Assembly: GCA_964555735.1 (NCBI GenBank)
Contig: CAZKTS010000119.1
Coordinates: 1 to 21,968 of the forward strand
DNA: 21,968 bases
Direction: 5' to 3'
From: CAZKTS01 sp964555735
GTDB lineage: Bacteria; Actinomycetota; Acidimicrobiia; IMCC26256; PALSA-555
Shown piece by piece: positions 15,512 to 21,968 of the stretch. Position 1 is the stretch's first letter. Each line of letters opens with the position of its first letter. The notes under the pieces are model-generated. The model was given only the letters and a program-made list of their open reading frames with translations. It did no database searches and was not told where the DNA came from. A program made the position numbers and the translations under genes.

Positions 15512-16260
15512 GCGGTCATTCCAAGTGGCATTCGATCAAGCACGCGATGGGGGCGGCGGACGCGCCCCGGGGCAAGCTGTTCGCGCGCCTGGCCCGTCAG
15601 ATCGAGGTCGCGGCACGCGCGGGCGGGGGCGACCCCGACGCCAACCCCACGCTGCGCACGATGATCCAGAAGGCCCGCGACGCGTCGATGCCCAAGGACA
15701 ACATCGAGCGGGCGATCAAGCGGGGCACCGGCGAGCTCGAGGGAGTCACCTACGAGTCCGTCACGTACGAGGGGTACGCGCCCAACGGCGTTGCGGTGCT
15801 CGCCGAGTGCCTCACCGACAACCGCAACCTCACCGGCTCCGAGGTGAAGAACATCTTCACGCGCAACGGCGGGTCGCTCGCCGAGCCCGGTGCGGTGTCC
15901 TGGCAGTTCGAGCGCAAGGGCGTGATCATCCTCGAGAAGGGCGCGGCGTCCGAGGACGATCTGATGCTCGCCGCACTCGACGCGGGCGCGGAGGACATCG
16001 AGGACCAGGGCGACACCTGGCAAGTCACGACACCACCCACGGAGCTCCACGCGGTGCGCACCGCGATCGAAGCGGCGGGCATCGCCTTCACCAGCTCGGA
16101 CCTCACGATGCTCCCGTCGCAGTCGGTCCCGCTGGGCGACGCCACGAGTGCCAAGGCGGTGCTGCGGGTGATCGACGCGCTGGAGGAGCACGACGACGTG
16201 CAGAACGTCTACGCGAACTTCGACATCCCCGACGACGTCCTCCAGACGGTGCTCGCGTGA
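15508..16260 (+). CDS. YebC/PmpR family protein
   Basis: A 250-residue cytoplasmic protein of the YebC/TACO1 family. It begins MSGHSKWHSIKHAMGAADAPRGKLF, the nearly invariant N terminus, and continues with NPTLRTMIQKARDASMPKDNIERAIKRGTG, YEGYAPNGVAV and NRNLTGSEVKNIFTRNGG. Members have been described both as DNA-binding regulators and as translation factors that help ribosomes through proline-rich stretches. Its position close to the ruv genes is common across bacteria. ATG 15508 overlaps the pdxT stop; the open frame upstream of it is antisense noise. The stop overlaps the start of the peroxiredoxin gene (GTGA). Confidence 0.95.
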   Translation: MSGHSKWHSIKHAMGAADAPRGKLFARLARQIEVAARAGGGDPDANPTLRTMIQKARDASMPKDNIERAIKRGTGELEGVTYESVTYEGYAPNGVAVLAECLTDNRNLTGSEVKNIFTRNGGSLAEPGAVSWQFERKGVIILEKGAASEDDLMLAALDAGAEDIEDQGDTWQVTTPPTELHAVRTAIEAAGIAFTSSDLTMLPSQSVPLGDATSAKAVLRVIDALEEHDDVQNVYANFDIPDDVLQTVLA

Positions 16261-16733
16261 GCGCGTCCGTGAAGCCGCCCGAGGTCGGCGACCCGGCGCC
16301 CGACTTCACGCTGCCCGGCGTCGCGGGGACCACGAGGTCCGACTACACCCTGTCGTCGTACCGCGGGAAGAAGGTGGTGCTCGCGTTCTACCCGGGTGAC
16401 TTCACGCCCGGGTGCACGCGCCAGATGTGCTCGTACCGCGACCACTTCGACGACTTCACCGGGGTCGACGCGGTGGTCCTCGGGATCTCGCCCCAGGACG
16501 TCGACAGCCACGAGCGCTGGATCGAGGCCAAGAGCCTCCCGTTCCCGCTGCTGGCGGACCCGGATCGGACGGTGATCGAGGCCTACGGCGTGGGCATGCC
16601 GGTCCTCGGGGTCCGGCGCTCGATCTTCCTCGTCGACGGCGAGGGGATCGTGCGCTACAAGCACGTCGCGCTCATCGGTGCGACCTTCCGGAAGTCCGGC
16701 GATCTCGCACGCGAGCTCGCAGCGATGACCTGA
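16257..16733 (+). CDS. bcp: Peroxiredoxin, Bcp/PrxQ type
   Basis: Thiol peroxidase of 158 residues that reduces peroxides using thioredoxin or a similar donor. VGDPAPDFTLPGV opens the thioredoxin fold. The peroxidatic Cys53 lies in DFTPGCTRQMC, and Cys58 five residues later matches the resolving Cys position of atypical 2-Cys Bcp enzymes. PFPLLADPDRTVIEAYGV and GVRRSIFLVDGEGIVRY are characteristic. GTG 16257 overlaps the yebC stop (GTGA), so it is the last gene of the pdxS-pdxT-yebC unit. The coxS-like gene starts 65 bases later with its own -10-like box. Confidence 0.95.
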   Translation: MSASVKPPEVGDPAPDFTLPGVAGTTRSDYTLSSYRGKKVVLAFYPGDFTPGCTRQMCSYRDHFDDFTGVDAVVLGISPQDVDSHERWIEAKSLPFPLLADPDRTVIEAYGVGMPVLGVRRSIFLVDGEGIVRYKHVALIGATFRKSGDLARELAAMT

Positions 16734-16745
16734 GCCTCCGTGGCC

Positions 16746-16751
16746 TAGATT
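16746..16751 (+). promoter_or_regulatory. Possible -10 box of the cox-like operon
   Basis: TAGATT fits TANNNT in the 65-base gap after the peroxiredoxin gene and would give a leader of about 40 bases. No good -35. Confidence 0.35.
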
Positions 16752-16776
16752 TCACCGCCGGCGCCGACGGCCGCCG

Positions 16777-16795
16777 TTCGAACAGGGGATTCGAA
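16777..16795 (+). repeat. Inverted repeat TTCGAA-N7-TTCGAA over the coxS ribosome site
   Basis: TTCGAA occurs at 16777-16782 and 16790-16795. The 7-base spacer CAGGGGA holds the Shine-Dalgarno of the coxS-like gene. It could be a repressor operator or an RNA hairpin that hides the ribosome site; the sequence alone does not decide. Confidence 0.35.
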
Positions 16796-16798
16796 GCG

Positions 16799-17265
<467 letters not shown>

Positions 17266-17269
<4 letters not shown>

Positions 17270-18087
17270 TCCCCGCACCGTTCGAGTACGTCCGGGCCAC
17301 GTCCGCCGACGAGGTCATCGGCGCGCTGGTCGAGCACGGCGACGAGGCGAAGGTGCTCGCGGGCGGCATGTCGCTGCTGCCGCTGATGAAGCTGCGCCTC
17401 GCCACCCCCACGGTGCTCGTCGACGCGGGACGCGTCACCGACCTCTCCTACGTGCGCGACGCCGGTGACCACCTCGCGATCGGCGCGCTCACCCGGCATC
17501 GCGACCTCGAGACGAGCGATCTGCTGGCCGCCGACTGCGGCGTGCTGCGCGCGGTCGCGGCCGAGGTCGGCGACAACCAGGTGCGCCACCGCGGCACGCT
17601 CGGCGGCTCGGTCGCGCACGGCGACCCGGCGTCGGACCTCCCGGCCGTCCTGCTCGCGCTCGACGCGACCTTCGTCGCCCGGGGCCCGAACGGCGAGCGC
17701 ACCATCGCCGCGGCCGACTTCTTCGAGGGGTTCCTCGAGACCGCGCTCGCGCCCGACGAGCTCCTCACCGAGATCCGGGTGCCCAAGACCGGCGCCACCG
17801 GCTTCGCGTACGAGAAGTTCAACCGGCGGGCGCAGGACTGGGCCATCGTCGGCGCGCTCGCGGTGAAGAACGGCACGACGCGCGTCGCGCTCGTCAACAT
17901 GGGCAGCACGCCGCTGCGCGCCCAGGCGGTGGAGGCGGCACTGGCGTCCGGAGCATCCGTCGAGGACGCCGCGGAGCACGCCGCCGAGGGCACCGAGGCG
18001 CCATCGGACCTCAACGCGACGCCGGAGTACCGCGAGCACCTCGCCCGTGTGCTCGTGCGGCGAGCGCTCACGTCCGCCGGCGCGTGA
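17266..18087 (+). CDS. Molybdenum hydroxylase medium FAD subunit (CoxM-like)
   Basis: A 273-residue FAD-binding subunit of the xanthine dehydrogenase family. The N-terminal FAD-binding motif is LAGGMSLLPLMKLRLATP, and the second is TLGGSVAHGDPASDLPAVLLALD, both typical of CoxM. RHRGTLGGS and EIRVPKTGATGFAYEKFNRRAQDWAIVG also fit. The last 100 residues form the CO dehydrogenase flavoprotein C-terminal domain. It carries electrons from the CoxS-like clusters to an acceptor such as a quinone. GTG 17266 overlaps the coxS stop and its own stop overlaps the MocA-like gene, both as GTGA, so the four genes 16799-19381 read as one unit. Confidence 0.93.
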
Positions 18088-18695
18088 GCGTCGCCGCAGC
18101 GATCCTCGCTGCGGGCCACGGATCACGCCTCGAGACCGACGAGCCCAAGCCGCTGGTGCCGTTCCGCGGTCGGCCCATGGTCGCGTGGGCACTCGACGCG
18201 GTGATGGCCACCGAGCTGCGGCCCGCGCTGCTGATCGTGGGTTGGCGGGGCGAGGGCGTGCAGGACGCTGCCCCAGCGGGCGTGACCGTGATCCACGCTC
18301 GGAGCTGGAAGAAGGGGATCGCGCACTCCATGCGCGCCGCACTCGACGCCCTCGACGGCTATGTGCAGGTGGACGCGGTGTGCATCGGGCTCGCGGACCA
18401 ACCGCTCATCGGCGCCGAGGCGTACCGCCGGCTCGCGGCGGCCCACGCCGACGGTGCCCAGCTCGCGGTGGCCACCTACGGCGGGGAGCGCCGCAACCCC
18501 GTCCTCCTCGGTCGGCCGGTGTGGGACGCGGCGAAGGGGCTCGAGGGCGACGAGGGCGCTCGCGTGCTGCTGACGTCGCCGCCCGCGGGCGTCGAGGTGG
18601 TGGAGGTCGACTGCTCGGGCACGGGGGATCCCACCGATGTCGATACGCTCGCCACGCTGCGAGCACTCGAAGCACAGGACAAGGAGACCTCGTGA
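18084..18695 (+). CDS. MocA-like molybdopterin cytidylyltransferase
   Basis: A 203-residue NTP-transferase of the MobA/MocA group. The nucleotide-binding loop is AAILAAGHGSRLETDEPK near the N terminus. SWKKGIAHSMRAAL, CIGLADQPLI and GDEGARVLL match MocA rather than the guanylyl enzyme MobA, and TGDPTDVDT at the end is the usual family finish. MocA attaches CMP to molybdopterin to make the MCD cofactor used by xanthine oxidase-family enzymes, so its place between the CoxM-like and CoxG-like genes fits cofactor supply to the same enzyme. The start (GTG 18084) and stop overlap both neighbours. Confidence 0.88.
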   Translation: MSVAAAILAAGHGSRLETDEPKPLVPFRGRPMVAWALDAVMATELRPALLIVGWRGEGVQDAAPAGVTVIHARSWKKGIAHSMRAALDALDGYVQVDAVCIGLADQPLIGAEAYRRLAAAHADGAQLAVATYGGERRNPVLLGRPVWDAAKGLEGDEGARVLLTSPPAGVEVVEVDCSGTGDPTDVDTLATLRALEAQDKETS

Positions 18696-19381
18696 ACATC
18701 CACGACGAGTTCCGGGTGGGCGTCCCGGTCGAGACGGCATGGAGCACGTTCCTGGACGTGGAGCGGATCGCGCCGTGCATGCCGGGCGCGCAGCTCCAGG
18801 AGGTCGAGGGCGACGAGTACCGCGGCATCGTGAAGGTGAAGGTCGGTCCGATCACCGCGCAGTACAAGGGTGCGGCGCGCATCGTCGAGGCCGACGAGGC
18901 CGCCCGCCGCATCGTGATCAAGGCCGAGGGTCGCGACACGCGCGGCCAGGGGAACGCATCGGCCAACGTCACCGCCACCCTCGCGCCCGACGGCGACGGC
19001 ACCCAGGTCACGATCGACACCGACCTCAACGTCACCGGCAAGGTCTCGCAGTTCGGCCGCGGGGTGATGGCCGACGTCAGCTCGAAGCTCCTCGGCCAGT
19101 TCGTCACCTGCCTCGAGACCAAGATCCTCGTCGCCGACGCACCCGCCCCCGAGACGAGCGCGCCGGCTGCCGAGACGCCGTCGCCCGCGACCGCGGAGTC
19201 GGCGGCGACGCCCGCGTCCACGGCTCCGGGGACCGAGGGGCCGCGCACCATCGACTCGCCCGAGCCCGAAGCGGTCGACCTGATGAAGGCCGCCGGCGGT
19301 GCGGTCGCCAAGCGGGCCGTGCCCGCGATCGTGGTGGCCGTCGTGGTGATCGGCCTGGTCATCTGGCTCGTCAGCCGGTAG
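18692..19381 (+). CDS. CoxG-like SRPBCC protein with C-terminal membrane anchor
   Basis: A 229-residue protein. Residues 1 to about 148 are an SRPBCC/CoxG domain (FRVGVPVETAWSTFLDVERIAPCMPGAQL, VKVGPITAQYKGAARI, VMADVSSKLLGQFVTCLE). A Pro/Ala/Thr/Ser-rich linker follows (about 150-190), then a basic stretch and a single helix (AIVVAVVVIGLVIWLVSR) at the extreme C terminus. In Oligotropha, CoxG takes part in tying CO dehydrogenase to the membrane; a similar role for the enzyme formed with the neighbouring subunits is likely (inference). AAGGAG lies 5 bases before GTG 18692, which also overlaps the MocA-like stop. A GC-rich hairpin directly follows the stop. Confidence 0.9.
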   Translation: MNIHDEFRVGVPVETAWSTFLDVERIAPCMPGAQLQEVEGDEYRGIVKVKVGPITAQYKGAARIVEADEAARRIVIKAEGRDTRGQGNASANVTATLAPDGDGTQVTIDTDLNVTGKVSQFGRGVMADVSSKLLGQFVTCLETKILVADAPAPETSAPAAETPSPATAESAATPASTAPGTEGPRTIDSPEPEAVDLMKAAGGAVAKRAVPAIVVAVVVIGLVIWLVSR

Positions 19382-19398
19382 GGCCGCCCCGGGCGGCC
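19382..19398 (+). terminator. GC-rich hairpin after the coxG-like gene
   Basis: GGCCGCC (19382-19388) and GGCGGCC (19392-19398) form a perfect 7-base-pair stem with a 3-base loop, starting directly after the stop codon. There is no T-tract, so it is at best a weak or non-canonical terminator, as often seen in high-GC actinobacteria. Confidence 0.4.
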
Positions 19399-19433
19399 GG
19401 CCCGAGGTCCGCGCCCGCGGCCCGGGCGTCCCG

Positions 19434-19439
19434 TACCAT
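19434..19439 (+). promoter_or_regulatory. Likely -10 box of ruvCAB, leaderless start
   Basis: TACCAT ends 7 bases before the ruvC GTG at 19447. No Shine-Dalgarno is present. It abuts the LexA box, so LexA binding would block this promoter. Confidence 0.45.
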
Positions 19440-19454
19440 CGAACCCGTGTTCGA
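19439..19454 (+). promoter_or_regulatory. LexA (SOS) box overlapping the ruvC start
   Basis: TCGAAC-CCGT-GTTCGA is a perfect 6+6 inverted repeat and exactly the actinobacterial LexA consensus TCGAAC-N4-GTTCGA. It spans the GTG start codon (19447-19449) and touches the -10-like box. ruvC of M. tuberculosis is a known LexA target, which supports the call. Confidence 0.85.
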
Positions 19455-20013
19455 CCCGTCCGGACCCGTCCTGGGGATCGACCCTGGCCTCTCGCGCTGC
19501 GGCTACGGGGCCGTGGCCCGCAACGGCCAGACCATGACGGCGGTCGCGTGCGGCGTGCTGCGCACGCACCCGGACGACGACCTGCCCGATCGGCTCGCGC
19601 AGCTCCAGGACGACCTCGCCGCGCTCGTCGCCGAGCTGGCGCCACGCGCCGTCGCGGTGGAGCGGGTGCTGTTCCAGGCCAACGTCCGCACCGCGATGAC
19701 CACCGGCCAGGCGAGTGGGCTCGCGCTCGCGGTGGCCGCACGCGCCGGCGTGCCGGTCACGCACTACAGCCCCAACGAGGTGAAGCTCGCGGTGGCGGGC
19801 TACGGCGCTGCCGACAAGGCCCAGGTGCAGGACATGGTGGCGCGGCTGCTGCGCCTCGATGCGCCGCCGCGTCCCGCGGATGCGGCCGACGCCCTTGCGC
19901 TCGCGGTCTGCCACTCGTGGTCGGGTCCGGTGCGCGCTGCCGCGGCCACGCCCGTGGGCGGCGGACTCGACCGCGCCGTCGCGGCCGCACTCGAACGTGA
20001 GGTGGCCCGGTGA
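19447..20013 (+). CDS. ruvC: Holliday junction endonuclease RuvC
   Basis: A 188-residue resolvase that nicks Holliday junctions symmetrically during recombinational repair, working with RuvAB. The RNase H-like active site is complete: D12 (GIDPG), E72 (AVERVLFQANVRTAM), D145 and D148 (PADAADALALAVCH), matching E. coli D7, E66, D138 and D141. GTG 19447 is chosen because the conserved GIDPGLSRCGYG then lies about ten residues in and the promoter box is correctly placed; the open frame continues far upstream inside the coxG-like gene but is not coding. The stop overlaps ruvA (GTGA, 20010-20013). Probable SOS control by the LexA box at its start. Confidence 0.97.
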   Translation: MFDPSGPVLGIDPGLSRCGYGAVARNGQTMTAVACGVLRTHPDDDLPDRLAQLQDDLAALVAELAPRAVAVERVLFQANVRTAMTTGQASGLALAVAARAGVPVTHYSPNEVKLAVAGYGAADKAQVQDMVARLLRLDAPPRPADAADALALAVCHSWSGPVRAAAATPVGGGLDRAVAAALEREVAR

Positions 20014-20600
20014 TCGGCTCGGTGCGCGGCACCGTGCTCGAGGTCTCACCCACCGGTGAGGTGCTCGTCGAGGTGGGAGGAGTGGGGTACCGCCTGCTCG
20101 TGCCGCTGCCCGCGCTCGCCACGCTCGAGGCCGGCGCGCCCGCGTTCCTCTTCACCCACCTCCACGTGCGCGACGACGCGATGGTCCTCTACGGCTTCTC
20201 GGACCGCGACGAGCGTGACACGTTCGAGGTGCTGATCGGCGTGAGCGGCGTCGGCCCGAAGCTCGCGCTCGCGATCCTGTCGGTGCACTCGCCGCCCGCG
20301 CTGCGCCGGGTGCTGGTCGACGAGGACCTCGACGCGCTCATGCTCGTGCCGAGCGTCGGGAAGCGCACCGCGCAGCGGCTGCTCGTCGAGCTCCAGGCGC
20401 GCCTCGAGGTGCCCATCACCGAAGGGGTGGGGGAGAAGGCCGGCGCGCCCACGGCGCGCGCCGAGGTGCGCGAGGCGCTCACCGGCCTGGGCTACGGCAC
20501 CGACGAGGTGCGCGACGCGCTCGCACGGCTCCCCGAGGACGGCTCGGTGGAGGACCTGCTCCGCGAGGCGCTGCGGCTCCTCGCCTCGGCGAGGGCATAG
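20010..20600 (+). CDS. ruvA: Holliday junction branch migration protein RuvA
   Basis: A 196-residue DNA-binding subunit of the RuvAB branch migration motor. The OB-fold N-terminal domain starts IGSVRGTVLEV and includes HLHVRDDAMVLYGF. The two helix-hairpin-helix elements are GVSGVGPKLALAIL (from 77) and VPSVGKRTAQRLLVEL (from 113). The C-terminal domain III, which contacts RuvB, begins around RAEVREALTGLGYG. Length and order are typical. GTG 20010 overlaps the ruvC stop, so both are translated together. ruvB starts 6 bases after its stop. Confidence 0.97.
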   Translation: MIGSVRGTVLEVSPTGEVLVEVGGVGYRLLVPLPALATLEAGAPAFLFTHLHVRDDAMVLYGFSDRDERDTFEVLIGVSGVGPKLALAILSVHSPPALRRVLVDEDLDALMLVPSVGKRTAQRLLVELQARLEVPITEGVGEKAGAPTARAEVREALTGLGYGTDEVRDALARLPEDGSVEDLLREALRLLASARA

Positions 20601-20606
20601 GGCATC

Positions 20607-21629
20607 GTGCGCGACGAGCTGCTGACGGCAGCCGCGGACCCGGTCGAGCGGGCCGAGGAGACCACGCTTCGCCCCCGGCGCCTCGACGAGTTCGTCGGGC
20701 AAGCCCGCCTCAAGGAGCACCTCGAGATCATGCTGGGCGCGGCGCGCCGGCGCGGTCAGGCGCTCGACCACCTGCTGCTCGCGGGCCCGCCGGGTCTGGG
20801 CAAGACCAGCCTCGCCGGCATCGTGGCCGCCGAGCTCGACGTCGCGCTCCGGGTCACGAGTGGCCCCGCGCTCGAGCGCGCCGGCGACCTCGCGGCGATC
20901 CTCACCAACCTCGACGACGGCGACGTGCTGTTCATCGACGAGATCCACCGCCTGCCGCGCACCGTCGAGGAGGTGCTGTACCCGGCGATGGAGGACTTCC
21001 AGCTCGACATCGTCATCGGCAAGGGCCCATCGGCGCGCTCCATCCGTCTCGACCTGCCCCGGTTCACCCTCGTCGGCGCCACGACGCGCAGCGGCATGAT
21101 CACCGGACCGTTGCGCGACCGGTTCGGCTTCCTCGCCCGGCTCGACTACTACGAACCCGAGGACCTGCTCTCGATCCTCGTGCGGTCGGCGCGCATCCTT
21201 GGTGTGCCCCTCGACCCCGACGGCGCCGCCGAGATCGCGCGGCGTTCCCGCGGTACGCCTCGCATCGCCAACCGCCTGCTCAAGCGGGTGCGCGACTACG
21301 CCGAGGTGCGCAGCCACGGTGCGGTCGATCCGGCCACGGCGCGCGACGCGCTCACGCTCTTCGAGGTCGACGAGCTCGGCCTCGACAAGATCGACCGGGC
21401 GATCCTTGCCGCGCTGTGCGAGACGTTCGCCGGCCAGCCCGTCGGGCTCTCCACGCTCGCGGTCGCGGTCAGCGAAGAGCCCGAGACCGTCGAGGACGTC
21501 TACGAGCCGTTCCTCCTCAAGGAGGGCCTCCTGCGCCGCACGCCGCGGGGGCGGGTCGCCACGGCCGGCGCGTACGCGCACCTCGGCCTGAGCGCCCCCG
21601 CGGGCGCGGCCAGCCTCTTCGACGACTGA
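20607..21629 (+). CDS. ruvB: Holliday junction branch migration helicase RuvB
   Basis: A 340-residue AAA+ ATPase that drives branch migration. Walker A is GPPGLGKT (60-67), Walker B is FIDEIH (109-114), the sensor region is LVGATTRSGMITGPL and the arginine finger is R170/R172 in LRDRFG. The N terminus (RPRRLDEFVGQARLKEHLEIML) and the winged-helix C terminus (LSTLAVAVSEEPETVEDVYEPFLL) are complete. GTG 20607 gives the usual length. As third gene of ruvCAB it should share the SOS control seen at ruvC. Confidence 0.97.
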   Translation: MRDELLTAAADPVERAEETTLRPRRLDEFVGQARLKEHLEIMLGAARRRGQALDHLLLAGPPGLGKTSLAGIVAAELDVALRVTSGPALERAGDLAAILTNLDDGDVLFIDEIHRLPRTVEEVLYPAMEDFQLDIVIGKGPSARSIRLDLPRFTLVGATTRSGMITGPLRDRFGFLARLDYYEPEDLLSILVRSARILGVPLDPDGAAEIARRSRGTPRIANRLLKRVRDYAEVRSHGAVDPATARDALTLFEVDELGLDKIDRAILAALCETFAGQPVGLSTLAVAVSEEPETVEDVYEPFLLKEGLLRRTPRGRVATAGAYAHLGLSAPAGAASLFDD

Positions 21630-21636
21630 CGGGTCA

Positions 21637-21780
21637 GTGAGTTGGAACGACGAGGATGTCGACCTCCCGGAGGAGCGCGTCAGTCCCCTGAACGCGCGCC
21701 GCGAGCTCGGTTGCCTTCTGATGCTGGTCGCCGGGAGCGTGGTCGGCGTGATCGCTTTCGTGGTCGCCGTCGTCCGCTGA
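21637..21780 (+). CDS. Small single-helix membrane protein, unknown
   Basis: A 47-residue open frame from GTG 21637, 7 bases after ruvB. The first 25 residues are acidic then mixed (SWNDEDVDLPEERVSPLNARREL). A clear hydrophobic segment follows (residues 27-46, CLLMLVAGSVVGVIAFVVAVV), ending in Arg. The shape is that of a small tail-anchored or single-pass protein and the spacing suggests it belongs to the ruvCAB transcript. No strong Shine-Dalgarno is visible and the family is unknown, so the gene itself is a moderate-confidence call. Confidence 0.5.
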   Translation: MSWNDEDVDLPEERVSPLNARRELGCLLMLVAGSVVGVIAFVVAVVR

Positions 21781-21791
21781 GCCGAGTTGAC

Positions 21792-21820
21792 TTGACCTGA
21801 TCGAACACATGTTCTAGAGT
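21792..21820 (+). promoter_or_regulatory. Promoter with LexA box inside its spacer
   Basis: TTGACC (21792-21797) and TAGAGT (21815-21820) form -35 and -10 boxes 17 bases apart, the best sigma-70 type promoter in the window. The spacer holds the LexA box, so LexA would block RNA polymerase directly. Start of transcription should be near 21827. Confidence 0.7.
21801..21816 (+). promoter_or_regulatory. LexA (SOS) box
   Basis: TCGAAC-ACAT-GTTCTA matches TCGAAC-N4-GTTCGA at 11 of 12 fixed positions, with the GAAC/GTTC core intact. It sits between the -35 and -10 boxes of a promoter for the gene at 21915. Confidence 0.8.
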
Positions 21821-21837
21821 GACGTGAACTTCCTCGC

Positions 21838-21873
21838 ATGACTTCCCCGAGTCCCGAGGCGAACCCCAGCTAG
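21838..21873 (+). other. Possible 11-codon leader open frame
   Basis: ATG to TAG encodes 11 residues in the leader between the SOS promoter and the gene at 21915. It lacks a good ribosome site and may be chance. Confidence 0.15.
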
Positions 21874-21914
21874 GTGCTGTGGGTGGGCCACGAAGCGACC
21901 AGGGAGGTGTCGAG

Positions 21915-21968
21915 ATGCTCCAGGATCTGCGCGAGGCGTTGCACGTGGTTGTGCGCGCGGCGGGGGAG
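21915..21968 (+). CDS. Start of an unidentified, probably SOS-controlled gene
   Basis: The first 18 codons (MLQDLREALHVVVRAAGE) of a gene that runs off the window. AGGGAGG (21901-21907) lies 7 bases before the ATG, a strong ribosome site that fixes the start. The promoter upstream contains a LexA box, so DNA damage induction is likely. The 18 residues are too few to assign a family; it does not look like the start of DinB/ImuB (LHxDMDAFFA) or RecA. Confidence 0.6.
   Translation, partial: MLQDLREALHVVVRAAGE

Noticed and set aside
21625..21638. Palindrome ACTGAC-GG-GTCAGT at the end of ruvB
   Set aside because: Six-base inverted repeats with a 2-base gap are expected several times by chance in 22 kb, and the loop is too short for a stable hairpin.

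Overview
The window is very GC-rich, almost wholly coding, and carries 22 genes plus a cut-off gene at each end. The content points to a high-GC actinobacterium, probably of the Acidimicrobiia or a related lineage (inference). Signs are a mycothiol gene (mshC), the phosphatidylinositol mannoside trio pgsA-patA-pimA, an F420/PPOX-type flavoprotein, and many GTG starts. The order thrS, HIT, pgsA, patA, pimA ... pdxS, pdxT, yebC ... ruvC, ruvA, ruvB matches, from memory, the M. tuberculosis block Rv2614c to Rv2592c, with different genes inserted between its parts.

Layout. 2-445: 3' end of mshC. 480-3538: thrS, a HIT-family Ap4A phosphorylase and an unknown two-helix membrane protein. 3424-7979, minus strand: a two-gene unit of an EF-G-like GTPase and a multi-spanning membrane protein with an aminopropyltransferase/methyltransferase-like core. 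8167-11228: pgsA, patA, pimA and a PPOX-fold flavoprotein. 11296-13888: lemA, an M48 (HtpX-like) membrane protease and a DUF3048/YerB-like lipoprotein. 13931-16733: pdxS, pdxT, yebC and a Bcp-type peroxiredoxin. 16799-19381: a molybdenum hydroxylase accessory set (CoxS-like, CoxM-like, MocA-like, CoxG-like) with no large catalytic subunit. 19447-21629: ruvCAB, then a 47-residue membrane peptide. 21781-21968: a promoter with a LexA box and the start of an unidentified gene.

The genes form tight plus-strand operons. Ten junctions are 4-base stop/start overlaps, and several first genes have a TANNNT -10-like box only 6-10 bases before the start codon, suggesting leaderless mRNAs. The most informative regulatory finding is a pair of LexA (SOS) boxes. 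One is a perfect TCGAAC-N4-GTTCGA palindrome over the ruvC start codon. The other lies inside a good promoter after ruvB and drives a gene that runs off the window. No RNA genes, insertion sequences or CRISPR arrays were seen.
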